A stretch of 64,000 bases of DNA, taken from assembly GCF_945957525.1 (NCBI RefSeq), contig NZ_CAMFLA010000002.1, positions 1 to 64,000 of the forward strand. The letters are read 5' to 3'. Position 1 is the first letter of the stretch, and each line of letters begins with the position of its first letter. The notes under the pieces were generated by a model that did not search any database, was not told the origin of the DNA, and saw only the letters and a program-made list of their open reading frames with translations. A program made the translations under genes and the position numbers. Source of the stretch: an uncultured Aquitalea sp. (GTDB lineage: Bacteria > Pseudomonadota > Gammaproteobacteria > Burkholderiales > Chromobacteriaceae). Positions 53,717-62,955 of the stretch are shown piece after piece.

Positions 53717-54664
53717 TTACAGCGCCAGCGCGTGCGCGCGGGTTTCCGACGGCAGCTCGTCGAACAGGCGGCGATAATCGCGTGAGAAGTGCCCCATGTG
53801 ATAGAAGCCCCAATGGCCGGCAGCCTCGCGCACCGAATTGCTTTCCGGGCGGGAGAGCAGCATGCGCCGCACGCTGTTCAGCCGGATGGAGCGCAGATAG
53901 TCCACCGGCGTGGTGCCGGCAATAAGCTGGAAGCTGTTTTGCAAGGTGCGCCGGCTAATGCGCAACTTCTGGCACAGGTCCAGTACGGTGACCGGTTCGT
54001 CCGGACTGTGCTGCACGATCAGCTGGCTGCGGCGGACGATGTCGCTGTGCGTGGCGTGGGTGAGATTGGGTCGCTCGTCCGGGGCAATATCGTTGAGCAG
54101 GTCCAGCAACAGACTGATGAACTGATGCTGAATCAGCTTCTTGCTGCCGGCAAAGCCCATCAAGTCGGCATTGTCCAGCGCCTGCTCGAAGGTGGACAGT
54201 AGCAGGGCGCGCGCCGCCATCAACTGACTTTCGCTGACCTGCAGTACCGGCAGGCGTTGCCGGCTGCGGTGCAAGCGCTGCCACAGTTGCGGCGCCAGCG
54301 CTTCCAGATCCTGATTGCGAATGGATATCTGCAGCGAATCCACCTGCGGCGGCACATGGAAGACAAACTCCTCGCCGCCGCGCAGCGCCATCACCGTATT
54401 GTTGCCCACCTGACAGCCTTGCAGCGACAGCGCGTCCGGCAGGTTCAGCGGCACGGCGAAATGGATCATCTCGGCCGGCGCCTGCCCCTGCTGCACCACT
54501 CGTTGGTTGATGGTTTCGCGAAAGATGTCCAGTTGGTCGGTATTGAGCCGTTGCAGCGAGCTGTGAAAGCGGCCGGCGCTGATCTGGTCGTATACCTGAT
54601 TCCAGTGCGCTAGCGACGCCGCGTGCTGATGGGCGTCCGTGAAGTGCTGTTGCTGGGCCTGCAT
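53717..54664 (-). CDS. AraC-family transcriptional regulator
   Basis: About 315 residues from ATG 54664 (GGAG upstream). The first ~200 residues form a sensing domain like that of EutR-type regulators, not FeaR. The C-terminal AraC domain (about 215-312) has KLRISRRTLQNSFQLIAGTTPVDYLRSIR and HWGFYHMGHFSRDYRRLF. It is divergent from the aldehyde dehydrogenase gene, its likely target. Confidence 0.82.
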   Translation of the reverse strand: MQAQQQHFTDAHQHAASLAHWNQVYDQISAGRFHSSLQRLNTDQLDIFRETINQRVVQQGQAPAEMIHFAVPLNLPDALSLQGCQVGNNTVMALRGGEEFVFHVPPQVDSLQISIRNQDLEALAPQLWQRLHRSRQRLPVLQVSESQLMAARALLLSTFEQALDNADLMGFAGSKKLIQHQFISLLLDLLNDIAPDERPNLTHATHSDIVRRSQLIVQHSPDEPVTVLDLCQKLRISRRTLQNSFQLIAGTTPVDYLRSIRLNSVRRMLLSRPESNSVREAAGHWGFYHMGHFSRDYRRLFDELPSETRAHALAL

Positions 54665-55128
54665 GGATGGGCTCCGTGATGCATGTGTTGCAAGATCCGC
54701 TGCCGTCATCGCGGTTGCCGCGAATAACGGTGGTTGGCGGCCTGTTGGCGTTGTCCCGGCTCTCTGTTTGAGGGCTCGCTGTCTTGGAGTTGCCGTCGTG
54801 GCGGCAATCTGTTCTCACTAGTATCACTTGCCGGCGCGGGCGCGTCACGGCTTTCCCGCTGCTGCATTCATGAAATTACTTAATATATTATCTATCTGCT
54901 TGTCGGACAGTGTGCAAGCCTTGTCGCATCTGGCCGTCCGGCAAGCGCGGGCTTGTAGCCGGCATGCGACAGAAGCGGGTTTTTCACCGTATTTCACGCT
55001 TGCGCGGATTTGCCGATTTGGGATAAGCGCCTTGCCGCCCTGCGGGTACATTGATGCAAAACAAGGTTGCCGCACGGCTTTGCTGTTACGCGGCGACCGC
55101 ACTCAATGACGCAACAAGGAGAAAGAGG
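54665..55128. promoter_or_regulatory. Divergent control region of araC-type and aldehyde dehydrogenase genes
   Basis: No gene. An AT-rich patch near 54871-54895 (TTACTTAATATATTATC) is the likely promoter or operator area. I cannot define -35/-10 with confidence. Confidence 0.45.
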
Positions 55129-56628
55129 ATGGATCAGAACCTGGTGCCGGTGTTGGCCGAAGTCAGCGCCTTCCTGCAAAAGGAGCATGGCCTCCTGATT
55201 GACGGCAAAACCGTGCAGGCCGGCAAGGGCGGCCGGCTGGAAGTGCGCAACCCCGCCACGGGGCAGGTGATTGCCAGCGTGGCCGACGGCGACGAGCGGG
55301 ATGTGGGCGCCGTGGTGCAAAGCGCCCATCGCGCTTTTGTTTCCGGCGCGTGGTCCGGTCTGCGCCCGGCCGATCGCGAGCGCATCTTGCTGCGGCTGGC
55401 CGACGTGCTGGAAGCGCATGCGGAAGAACTGGCACAACTGGAAACCCTGAATCAGGGCAAGTCGATTCATATTTCCCGCGCCATCGAAGTGGGCGCGGCC
55501 ATCGAATACGTGCGCTATATGGCGGGCTGGGCCACCAAGATCACCGGCGAAACCATGGACGTGTCCATCCCGGTGCCGGCCGGCACGCGTTATACCGCTT
55601 TTACCCGCCGCGAGCCGGTGGGAGTGGTGGCCGGCATCGTGCCGTGGAATTTCCCGCTGATGATTGCCATCTGGAAGCTGATTCCGGCGCTGGCAGCCGG
55701 CTGCGCCATCGTGCTCAAGCCCTCCACGGAAACCCCGCTGACCGCCCTGCGGCTGGGTGAGCTGGCATTGGAGGCGGGGATTCCTCCCGGCGTGGTCAAT
55801 GTGCTGACCGGTCGCGGCAGTCGCGCTGGTCAGGCGCTGGCCAGCCATCCGCTGGTAAGCAAAGTGACCTTCACCGGCTCCACCGAGGTGGGCAAGACGG
55901 TCGGCCACGCCGCGCTGGACAACATGACCCGCTTCTCGCTGGAGCTGGGCGGCAAGAACCCGATGCTGGTGTTCGGCGACGTGGACGTGGACAAGGCCGT
56001 GCAGGGTGCGCTGATGGGCGGTTTCCTCAATCAGGGACAAGTTTGCGCCGCCGCCTCGCGCATCTATATCCATCGCAGTCGTTTCGATCAAGTGGTGGAG
56101 GGCCTCGCCGCCGCCGCCGACAGCATGAGCATCGGCGCCGGCATGGATCTCAACGCCCAGATCAATCCGCTGGTATCCGCCCGGCAGCAACAGGCGGTGT
56201 GCCGCTATCTGGACATCGCCCGCGCCGAAGGGGCGCAGGTGCTGGCGGGAGGCGGGGCGGCCGATCTGCCCGGTTATTTCGTCAAACCCACCGTGCTGAC
56301 CAATGTGGATCACGGCAAGACCGTGGTGCGCGAGGAAATCTTCGGCCCGGTGCTGGTGGCCATGCCGTTTGACAGCGTGGACGAAGTGGTGGGCCTCGCC
56401 AACGACACGCCTTACGGGTTGGCGGCCAGCGTGTGGAGCAACGACCTGTCGCTGGTGATGAACGTGGTGCCGCGCATCCAGGCCGGCACGGTGTGGGTGA
56501 ACAGCCATATCCCGCTGGACCCCAACATGCCCTTCGGCGGGCACAAGCAGTCGGGCGTAGGCAGGGAGTTCGGCCGCGCCGCCGTAGAAAACTTCACCGA
56601 ACTGAAATCGGTCTGCATCGCGCATTGA
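55129..56628 (+). CDS. feaB: Phenylacetaldehyde dehydrogenase-like (FeaB type)
   Basis: A 499-residue aldehyde dehydrogenase, the same length as E. coli FeaB and similar from the N-terminus (VLAEVSAFLQKEHGLLIDGK) on. Motifs: VPWNFPLMIAIWK, FTGSTEVGKTVG, LELGGKNPMLVF, catalytic Cys in LNQGQVCAAASR, and WVNSH near the end. It would oxidise phenylacetaldehyde or 4-hydroxyphenylacetaldehyde to the arylacetate, the hpa substrate. Strong ribosome site (AGGAGAAAGAGG). Followed after 30 bases by the aminotransferase. Confidence 0.8.
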   Translation: MDQNLVPVLAEVSAFLQKEHGLLIDGKTVQAGKGGRLEVRNPATGQVIASVADGDERDVGAVVQSAHRAFVSGAWSGLRPADRERILLRLADVLEAHAEELAQLETLNQGKSIHISRAIEVGAAIEYVRYMAGWATKITGETMDVSIPVPAGTRYTAFTRREPVGVVAGIVPWNFPLMIAIWKLIPALAAGCAIVLKPSTETPLTALRLGELALEAGIPPGVVNVLTGRGSRAGQALASHPLVSKVTFTGSTEVGKTVGHAALDNMTRFSLELGGKNPMLVFGDVDVDKAVQGALMGGFLNQGQVCAAASRIYIHRSRFDQVVEGLAAAADSMSIGAGMDLNAQINPLVSARQQQAVCRYLDIARAEGAQVLAGGGAADLPGYFVKPTVLTNVDHGKTVVREEIFGPVLVAMPFDSVDEVVGLANDTPYGLAASVWSNDLSLVMNVVPRIQAGTVWVNSHIPLDPNMPFGGHKQSGVGREFGRAAVENFTELKSVCIAH

Positions 56629-56658
56629 GCGCGCCGTCCGTCCTCAAGGAGTCACAAG

Positions 56659-57990
56659 ATGTCTTACGATAACGCCCGTTTTTGGCACCCCATGCTGCAC
56701 CCCAACGAGATGCAGCGCCGCGAACCCATCCGTATTGTGCGCGGCGACGGCTGCCATGTGTTCGACGACAGCGGCCGCAAGCTAGTGGACGGCGTGGCCG
56801 GTCTGTGGAACGTCAACGTGGGCCACAACCGCCCGGAAGTCAAACAGGCCATCGTCAAGCAGTTGGACGAACTGGAATATTTCCAGCTGTTCGACGGCAT
56901 CAGCCATCCGCGCGCCGAGGAACTGTCCGCCGACATCATCGACATGCTCAAACCGGAAGGTATGGCCCGCGTCGCCTTCAGTAGCGGCGGCTCGGATGCG
57001 GTGGAAACCGCACTCAAACTGGCGCGCCAGTACTGGCGTGTGAAAGGCCAGCCGGACCGCACCAAGTTCATTTCCCTCAAGCAGGGCTATCACGGCACGC
57101 ACTTCGGCGGCGCGTCGGTCAACGGCAACACGGTATTCCGCCGCAACTACGAACCCTTGCTGCCGGGCTGTTACCACGTGGAAACGCCGTGGACCTACCG
57201 CAACCCGTTCACCGAAGACCCGGAAGAGCTGGCGCGCATCTGCGCCCAGATGCTGGAACGCGAGATTCAATTCCAGAGCCCGGACACCGTCGCCGCTTTC
57301 ATTGCCGAGCCCATCCAGGGCGCAGGCGGTGTGATTGTGCCGCCGGCCAGCTACTGGCCGCTGATTCGAGCGGTGTGCGACAAATACGGCGTGTTGCTGA
57401 TCGCCGATGAAATCGTCACGGGTTTTGGCCGTTCCGGTTCGATGTTCGGCAGCCGCTTGTGGGGGGTGAAGCCTGACATCATGTGCCTGGCCAAGGGCAT
57501 CTCTTCCGGCTATGTGCCACTGGGCGCCACGGTGGTGAACCAGCGCGTGGCCGACGCCTTTGCGGCCAATGGCGATTTTGGCGGCGCCATCATGCACGGC
57601 TACACCTACGCCGGCCACCCGGTGGCCTGCGCCGCCGCCATCGCCAACCTCAAAATCGTGCGCGATGAAAACCTGCCGGCCAATGCCGCGGCGCAAGGCG
57701 AATACCTGCTGTCGCGCCTGAAGCCTTTCGCGGAACGTTACGCCTCCGTAGGCGAGGTGCGCGGCAAGGGCCTGATGGTGGCGCTGGATCTGGTGGTGGA
57801 CAAAGCCACGCGCGAACCGGTGGATCCGATGGGCGGCTACGCCAACAAGGTGGCGGACATCGCCCGCGAGCATGGCGTGCTGGTGCGCCCGGTGGGCACC
57901 AAGATCATCCTGTCGCCGCCGCTGGTGATCCGCCAAGCAGAAATCGACGTCATCGTCGATGCGCTGGCCGCCGGCTTCGACGGCGCCTGA
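56659..57990 (+). CDS. Class III (omega) aminotransferase
   Basis: A 443-residue PLP aminotransferase of the omega-amino acid/amine group (DGVAGLWNVNVGH, IAEPIQGAGGVIVPPASYW, IADEIVTGFGRSGSMFG, PLP Lys in CLAKGISSGYVPLGA). Relatives act on amines such as phenethylamine, putrescine or beta-alanine with pyruvate. Paired with a FeaB-type dehydrogenase, it probably converts an amine to its aldehyde. The natural amine is unknown; aromatic amine fits the locus best. Confidence 0.85.
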   Translation: MSYDNARFWHPMLHPNEMQRREPIRIVRGDGCHVFDDSGRKLVDGVAGLWNVNVGHNRPEVKQAIVKQLDELEYFQLFDGISHPRAEELSADIIDMLKPEGMARVAFSSGGSDAVETALKLARQYWRVKGQPDRTKFISLKQGYHGTHFGGASVNGNTVFRRNYEPLLPGCYHVETPWTYRNPFTEDPEELARICAQMLEREIQFQSPDTVAAFIAEPIQGAGGVIVPPASYWPLIRAVCDKYGVLLIADEIVTGFGRSGSMFGSRLWGVKPDIMCLAKGISSGYVPLGATVVNQRVADAFAANGDFGGAIMHGYTYAGHPVACAAAIANLKIVRDENLPANAAAQGEYLLSRLKPFAERYASVGEVRGKGLMVALDLVVDKATREPVDPMGGYANKVADIAREHGVLVRPVGTKIILSPPLVIRQAEIDVIVDALAAGFDGA

Positions 57991-58000
57991 CGCGGCTGTC

Positions 58001-58024
58001 GCCCGGCCTCATGCGGGGCCGGGC
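58001..58024. other. GC-rich hairpin after the aminotransferase
   Basis: GCCCGGCC and GGCCGGGC form an 8-bp stem with an eight-base loop and no T tract, 10 bases past the stop. Possibly a 3' stabilising structure. Confidence 0.4.
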
Positions 58025-58062
58025 ATGATCGCCGGATGCGACATTCTTGCAAGGAGGCGGGT

Positions 58063-58743
58063 ATGAGCCTTGAAGTGGAACACTACGCCCGTCGCGGCAT
58101 GGCGGCGCTGGGCACCTTGGCCCCGGCAAGCGCCTGCGCTTTCTACCTGGTGGATGCCCAGTGCCGGCCGTACCGCTATTTGCTGGACCGCATGCCGGGC
58201 AGGGTGCATGAAACCTATCTGGCGCATTACCAGCAGCACGATCCGCTGCATCCCTCGCGTTTCGATCACTCGGTGGCGGTCGTGCCGATGGCGGAGGCCA
58301 TGTCGCGGGCTGCCTTGAGTCAATCGCGCTACGGCGGTTTCATGCGTCTGAGCGGCATGTGCGACGTGGTGGAGCTGTTTGTGCGGCGTGCCGGGCGGGT
58401 GGTGGCGGGATTCTCGCTCATCCGTGGGCAGGAGCAGGGCTGTTTCGACGCCGAAGACATTCGTGCGCTGACTGCCGCGCAAACTTTGCTGGAACTGGCG
58501 GTGGACAGTCGTCTGCCGCTCGCGGATGCGGACGCCCCGCCGGGTCTGACCGCGCGCGAACGTGAAGTGGCGCTGCTGTTGAAAGACGGCGCCAGCAACA
58601 AGACGATCGCCCGTTTGCTGGGATTGGAGCTGCCGACGGTGAAAACCCATCTGCAGCATCTTTACCGCAAATGCGGCGTGAGAAACCGCACCGAACTGGC
58701 CAGCCGGCTGTTTCTCGGCGCGGCGCACACCATGCCCGGCTGA
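58063..58743 (+). CDS. LuxR-family transcriptional regulator (second)
   Basis: A 226-residue protein. The N-terminal ~150 residues are an unassigned sensing domain; the LuxR helix-turn-helix is at about 160-220 (LTAREREVALLLKDGASNKTIARLLGLELPTVKTH). No receiver domain. AAGGAGG sits 6 bases before ATG 58063. It lies between the aminotransferase and the permease, which it may control. Confidence 0.82.
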   Translation: MSLEVEHYARRGMAALGTLAPASACAFYLVDAQCRPYRYLLDRMPGRVHETYLAHYQQHDPLHPSRFDHSVAVVPMAEAMSRAALSQSRYGGFMRLSGMCDVVELFVRRAGRVVAGFSLIRGQEQGCFDAEDIRALTAAQTLLELAVDSRLPLADADAPPGLTAREREVALLLKDGASNKTIARLLGLELPTVKTHLQHLYRKCGVRNRTELASRLFLGAAHTMPG

Positions 58744-58934
58744 AGGCCGTTCGGCAAACCTCTTCCCCCGTTGTAATGCCCCGCCTCGCACCCCCGTCGC
58801 GTGCGCGGACGGGTGCGGGAGGTCTGCGAGGTTTTGCCGACCGCTCTACACTGGGCGATAACCCGTCCGCACCCGATACAACACACATTACAGGGCTGCG
58901 GGACAAAGCAGGAACGACAAAGGAGTCACGAGCA

Positions 58935-60446
58935 ATGACAATCCAAGAGAAACTGACCCGCTACCTTGACCAAGGGGTGGTGGGGTTCCCCGTCGCGCTG
59001 GCCAGTTCGGTGGGCGTGGTGATGGCCAGTCCGGTCATCCTCACCGTCACCAGCGGTTTCGGCATGGCGGGCAGCACCTTCGCGCTGGCCATGCTGATTG
59101 CCTGGATCATGATGCAGGCGCAGGCCACCACCTTTTCCGAGGCGGCTTCCATGCTGCCCACGTCCGGTGCGGTGTACGACTACATCTCCGGCGGCATGGG
59201 GCGCTTCTTTGCCATTACCGGCACCATCTCAGCTTATTTGCTGGTGCATGTGTTTGCCGGAACCGCCGAAACCATTCTCTCCGGCATCATGGCGCTGGTG
59301 AATTTCGAGCACCTCAACACCATGATGGAGAGCAGCGGCAGCTCCTGGCTGGTGGGGGTGGGGCTGGTGATCCTGTTTGGCGTGCTCAACGCGCTGGGCA
59401 TCACCATTTTCGGCAAGGCCGAGATCATCCTGACCTTCGTGATGTGGGCCACCCTGACCGTGTTCGGCGTGATCGGCCTGATCAAGGCACCCGCGGTGAA
59501 GCTGGACGGCTGGTTTGGCAGCCCGCTGGATCTGTCCGACCCGTCCGGCGTACTCAGCCTGATCGGCATGGCCATGTTCATGTTTGTCGGTTTCGAGCTG
59601 GTGACGCCGCTGGCGCCAGAGCTGCGCAAGGCTGGCCGCAATATCCCGCTGGCCGCCCGGCTGGGCCTGACCGGCGTGGCAGTGACCATGTTTCTGTACG
59701 GCGCCGCCATGGTGCATCAGGTGGCCAATGTGCCGATGGACCCGAAAAATCCCGCCGGGCCGCATCTGCTGGATACGCCCATGGCCATCCCCGCTTTTGC
59801 CGATCAGGTGATGGGGCCGTTTGGCAAGATCTGGTTGGGTATCGGCCTGCTGTTCGCCGGCGCGGCCACCATCAATACGCTGATTGCCGCCTTGCCGCGC
59901 ATTCTTTACGGCATGGCGCTGGACGGCGCGCTGCCGCGCTGCTTCACCTATCTGCATCCGCGCTTCAAAACACCGCTGTTCGGCATTTTGGTGGCAGTGG
60001 TGGTGCCCTGTGCTCACGCTTGGTATATCCATGGCGATCTCGACCGCATCATGCCGCTGGTGTTGGCGGCGGTGTGCGCCTGGGGGGTGGCCTACCTCTT
60101 GGTGAACATCTCCATTGTGCTGCTGCGTTTACGCCGGCCCGACTTCCCGCGCGCCTACCGCTCGCCCTGGTTCCCGCTGCCGCAGATCGTCGCCAGCGTG
60201 GGCATCCTGATCGCCATCTGGTTCATTACGCCGCCGGGCATGCATAGCCGCGATATCTACGTGCCGTTTGGCGTGATGCTGGGTTTTACCGCGCTGTATG
60301 CCTTGGTGTGGACCGTGTTTGTGCAGAAAGTGCATCCCTTCCGGCCAGTGGCGCTGGAAGCCATCCTGGAGGAGGAGTTCGGCAAGGCCGGCGGTCACGA
60401 TTCGCTGATCAATGAGGAGATGAAGCGTGCGGCCTCGCTGGGTTGA
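58935..60446 (+). CDS. APC-family amino acid/amine permease
   Basis: A 503-residue, 12-helix permease of the amino acid-polyamine-organocation superfamily (SSVGVVMASPVILTVTSGFG at helix 1, EAASMLPTSGAVYDYISGGMG, ELVTPLAPELRKAGRNIPLA). AAAGGAG precedes ATG. Probably imports the amine or amino acid used by this cluster. The last 20 bases overlap the next gene. Confidence 0.85.
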   Translation: MTIQEKLTRYLDQGVVGFPVALASSVGVVMASPVILTVTSGFGMAGSTFALAMLIAWIMMQAQATTFSEAASMLPTSGAVYDYISGGMGRFFAITGTISAYLLVHVFAGTAETILSGIMALVNFEHLNTMMESSGSSWLVGVGLVILFGVLNALGITIFGKAEIILTFVMWATLTVFGVIGLIKAPAVKLDGWFGSPLDLSDPSGVLSLIGMAMFMFVGFELVTPLAPELRKAGRNIPLAARLGLTGVAVTMFLYGAAMVHQVANVPMDPKNPAGPHLLDTPMAIPAFADQVMGPFGKIWLGIGLLFAGAATINTLIAALPRILYGMALDGALPRCFTYLHPRFKTPLFGILVAVVVPCAHAWYIHGDLDRIMPLVLAAVCAWGVAYLLVNISIVLLRLRRPDFPRAYRSPWFPLPQIVASVGILIAIWFITPPGMHSRDIYVPFGVMLGFTALYALVWTVFVQKVHPFRPVALEAILEEEFGKAGGHDSLINEEMKRAASLG

Positions 60447-60999
60447 GCGACTGGCACGCGCCGCGCCGCGCGGCTATCGCCCCGGCGCCACCTTGCGGCG
60501 GCTGCGACTGGAGCTGCGCGGCGTGGCTTGCGAGGAGGTGAGCGGCACCCGCCTGGATTGCCGCACCGATGATGGCCTGGCTTTTACGGTCTGCGAGCGA
60601 ACGGAGGCGGTATTTCTCGCCCACACCGTTTGCTGCGAGTTCCGTCTGCCGCTGCCGCTGGCTTGCGCTGGCGAAGGTCGCATCGTAATCCGTCACCGGG
60701 GCATGCTGCGGCGGGAGGGGCTGATTTGTCAGGCGCAAGGCGCAGACATGGGCGAGTTGGCGGCGCTGGCGCGGCGATTGCAGCAAGACCATGCCTTGCA
60801 GGAGGCTTTGCTGCCGCTGGATTTTCGTTGCTGCGAGCTGCGCGTGGAAGACGGGTGCTGGCAACTGTGCATCGAGCACTTTGCCGCCAGCGAAGTGGTG
60901 ACCAGCCTGCCGCCGATGCGCCGTTATTTGCGACTGCTCGACGAGCAGCGACTGGCCTTGCTGGCAGCTTTTCGGGCTTGCGGCAGGCTGGCGGCATAG
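60427..60999 (+). CDS. DUF3156-like protein coupled to the permease
   Basis: A 190-residue protein from GTG 60427 with GAGGAG upstream, overlapping the permease end by 20 bases. Cysteine-rich for its size (about 8). No membrane helix or signal. I recall proteins of this kind (DUF3156) beside APC permeases, but the function is not known. Tight coupling suggests it works with the permease. Confidence 0.6.
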   Translation: MRPRWVERLARAAPRGYRPGATLRRLRLELRGVACEEVSGTRLDCRTDDGLAFTVCERTEAVFLAHTVCCEFRLPLPLACAGEGRIVIRHRGMLRREGLICQAQGADMGELAALARRLQQDHALQEALLPLDFRCCELRVEDGCWQLCIEHFAASEVVTSLPPMRRYLRLLDEQRLALLAAFRACGRLAA

Positions 61000-61206
61000 A
61001 AACAACTGGCAGGAGGGAGCAAAGTCCCGACATGCCGGGGTTTTGGGTGTTTGACGCTCCCGCGCGCTTTCTGGTCAGAGCGTGGGGCTCTTGGCCGGGC
61101 AAGGCGGTGGTGGGAGTGAGTGAGAGGGCTGAGATGTTGCCTGAGCCAGTCTAAATACCAGGCTTTGCCGAGGCCTGCTCCACCTCACCCAAGGGCTTTG
61201 GCATCA

Positions 61207-61238
61207 ACAAAAAGGCGCGGAATACCGCGCCTTTTTGT
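61207..61238. terminator. Bidirectional terminator between DUF3156-like gene and hpaR
   Basis: AAAAAGGCGCGGAATACCGC then GCCTTTTT, symmetric with A and T runs on both sides. Confidence 0.88.
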
Positions 61239-61254
61239 TGTGTGGGCCGAGCCC

Positions 61255-61722
61255 TCAGTCTTCGGCTTCGCTGCCGACAGGCGTGGCTTGTGGCGCCGGC
61301 AGCCGCTCCAGCTCCATCAGCAGGGTCAACAGCTGTTCCAGCTTGGCTTCGCCGAAGTGACGTTCGATCTGCTCATAGCAGGCGGCGGATTGCGGCGCGA
61401 TTTCTTGCGTCAGACTGCGGCCCTCGGCCGATAGCGAGACGATCAACCGTCGACTGTCGGTTTTGTCCTTGCGCCGGTGAACCAAGCCGGCCTTTTCCAT
61501 ACGCACCAGAATGCCTGTCAGGCTGGGCGGCAGGATGCAGGCCAGATCGGCCACCATGCCGGCCTCCATCTCTCCGCGATCAGCCAGGAGGCGCAGGATG
61601 CGCCACTGTTGCTCGGTGAGTCCTCGGCTGTTGAGCAGGGGGCGGAAGTAGGCCATGACGGCTTCGCGTGCGCGCAGCAGGTGTTGCGGCAGTCGATGTT
61701 GATGCGGATTGGAGCGGTCCAT
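61255..61722 (-). CDS. hpaR: MarR-family repressor HpaR
   Basis: A 155-residue regulator that matches E. coli HpaR/HpcR: LLRAREAVMAYFRPLL, LTEQQWRILRLLADRGEMEAG, ACILPPSLTGILVRMEKAGLV and the wing KDKTDSRRLIVSLSAEG. HpaR represses the homoprotocatechuate operon until 4-HPA or homoprotocatechuate binds. It is about 14 kb from the hpa operon, on the far side of the amine cluster. A weaker TTAAC-type palindrome (61756-61768) lies before its start. Confidence 0.88.
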   Translation of the reverse strand: MDRSNPHQHRLPQHLLRAREAVMAYFRPLLNSRGLTEQQWRILRLLADRGEMEAGMVADLACILPPSLTGILVRMEKAGLVHRRKDKTDSRRLIVSLSAEGRSLTQEIAPQSAACYEQIERHFGEAKLEQLLTLLMELERLPAPQATPVGSEAED

Positions 61723-61755
61723 GCGAGAAGGGAATAAACGGGAATGCTGAACATC

Positions 61756-61768
61756 TTAACAGTTATAA
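61756..61768. promoter_or_regulatory. Weak palindrome upstream of hpaR, possible autoregulatory site
   Basis: TTAACAGTTATAA; TAACAGTTA is symmetric around one base. It resembles the inner part of the hpa operators with one base fewer, and lies about 35 bases before the hpaR start. Confidence 0.3.
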
Positions 61769-61984
61769 GGCTGGCAACAAAATTCTCCCGGGATCTTGTC
61801 TTTGAATAGCGGACAAGCCTTGCGGGCCTGGCCGGGTCAAGGCCTCAGCCAGGCCCGGGCGGATGACGCCTTATGCGTTGAGCCCGGCTGATTCAGGCCT
61901 TGCCGCGGCCTCATCCCTCTGGTGGATGCAGGTGCCGCGCGAGCTTGCCTAGACTGGCTTTTTCACGAAAAGAGGAGGCATGAC

Positions 61985-62773
61985 ATGAGCTTGCGCGATA
62001 AAACCATCATCGTCACCGGCGCCGGCACCGGTATCGGTGCGGCCTGCGTGGAAAGGTTTACCGAAGAGGGCGCGCGGCTGGTGCTGATAGGCCGTCGCGC
62101 CGCGCCCTTGCAGGCGCTGGCGTCCCGCTGCGATGGCCTTGCACTGGCCGGCGATGCCGCCAGCAGCGCGGACTGGGCGGATTTCATGCCGCACATCATG
62201 GCGCGGTTTGGCGGCGTGGACGGTCTGGTGGCCTGTGCCGGTGGGCTAGGCGAGGGCGCTGCGGAAGTGGTGGACGACGTTTCGTGGCATCAAGCCTTGC
62301 AGGCCAACCTGGGTACGGCGTTTGCCAGTGCGCGGGCGTGTCTGCCGGCGTTGCGGGAAAGCGGAGGCGCTATGGTGCTGTTGGCTTCCATCGCGGCGTT
62401 GGCGGCGGGGCCGGAGGTGTGCGCCTACGTCACTGGCAAACATGCGTTGCTGGGTTTGATGCGTTCACTGGCGGTGGACTACGGGCCGCAGGGGGTGCGG
62501 GTGAATGCGGTTTGCCCGGGTTGGGTGCGCACGCCGATGGCGGATGCGGAAATGGCGCCGTTGATGACGCGTCATGGCGACAGTCTGGAGGCGGCATATC
62601 GCAGGGTAACGGCGGATGTGCCGCTGCGTCGGCCGGCCGAGGCGCATGAAATCGCGGCGATCTGCCGTTTTCTCTTGTCGACCGAGTCCTCCATCATCCA
62701 TGGGGCCGCTATCGTGGCCGATGGGGGCTCCAGCATTGTCGATGTGCCAACGCTGGCGTTCAGCCATTTGTGA
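61985..62773 (+). CDS. SDR-family oxidoreductase
   Basis: A 262-residue classical short-chain dehydrogenase: GAGTGIG dinucleotide motif near residue 12, active Tyr and Lys in AYVTGKHA, PGWVRTPMA after it. The substrate cannot be told. Its own terminator follows. It is divergent from hpaR (about 260 bases). Confidence 0.82.
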   Translation: MSLRDKTIIVTGAGTGIGAACVERFTEEGARLVLIGRRAAPLQALASRCDGLALAGDAASSADWADFMPHIMARFGGVDGLVACAGGLGEGAAEVVDDVSWHQALQANLGTAFASARACLPALRESGGAMVLLASIAALAAGPEVCAYVTGKHALLGLMRSLAVDYGPQGVRVNAVCPGWVRTPMADAEMAPLMTRHGDSLEAAYRRVTADVPLRRPAEAHEIAAICRFLLSTESSIIHGAAIVADGGSSIVDVPTLAFSHL

Positions 62774-62797
62774 GGTCGCCCAATCCGGCGCGGCAAA

Positions 62798-62832
62798 ACA
62801 ACAAGGCCCTTGCCAAGCAAGGGCCTTGTTGT
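62798..62832. terminator. Terminator after the plus-strand SDR
   Basis: ACAACAAGGCCCTTG, loop CCAAG, CAAGGGCCTTGTTGT: a perfect 15-bp stem. Confidence 0.8.
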
Positions 62833-62955
62833 TGTCGGGGCTTAGAGCGGCTGACAGATGCCTTGATGTTGCGTTGCGCCGTCCTGCCGGCCGCGAGCAC
62901 GGCCAGCGTCGGCGCGCCTTGGTTCAGGGCCTCTGCGAGGTGTTGTTAGCGGCTC

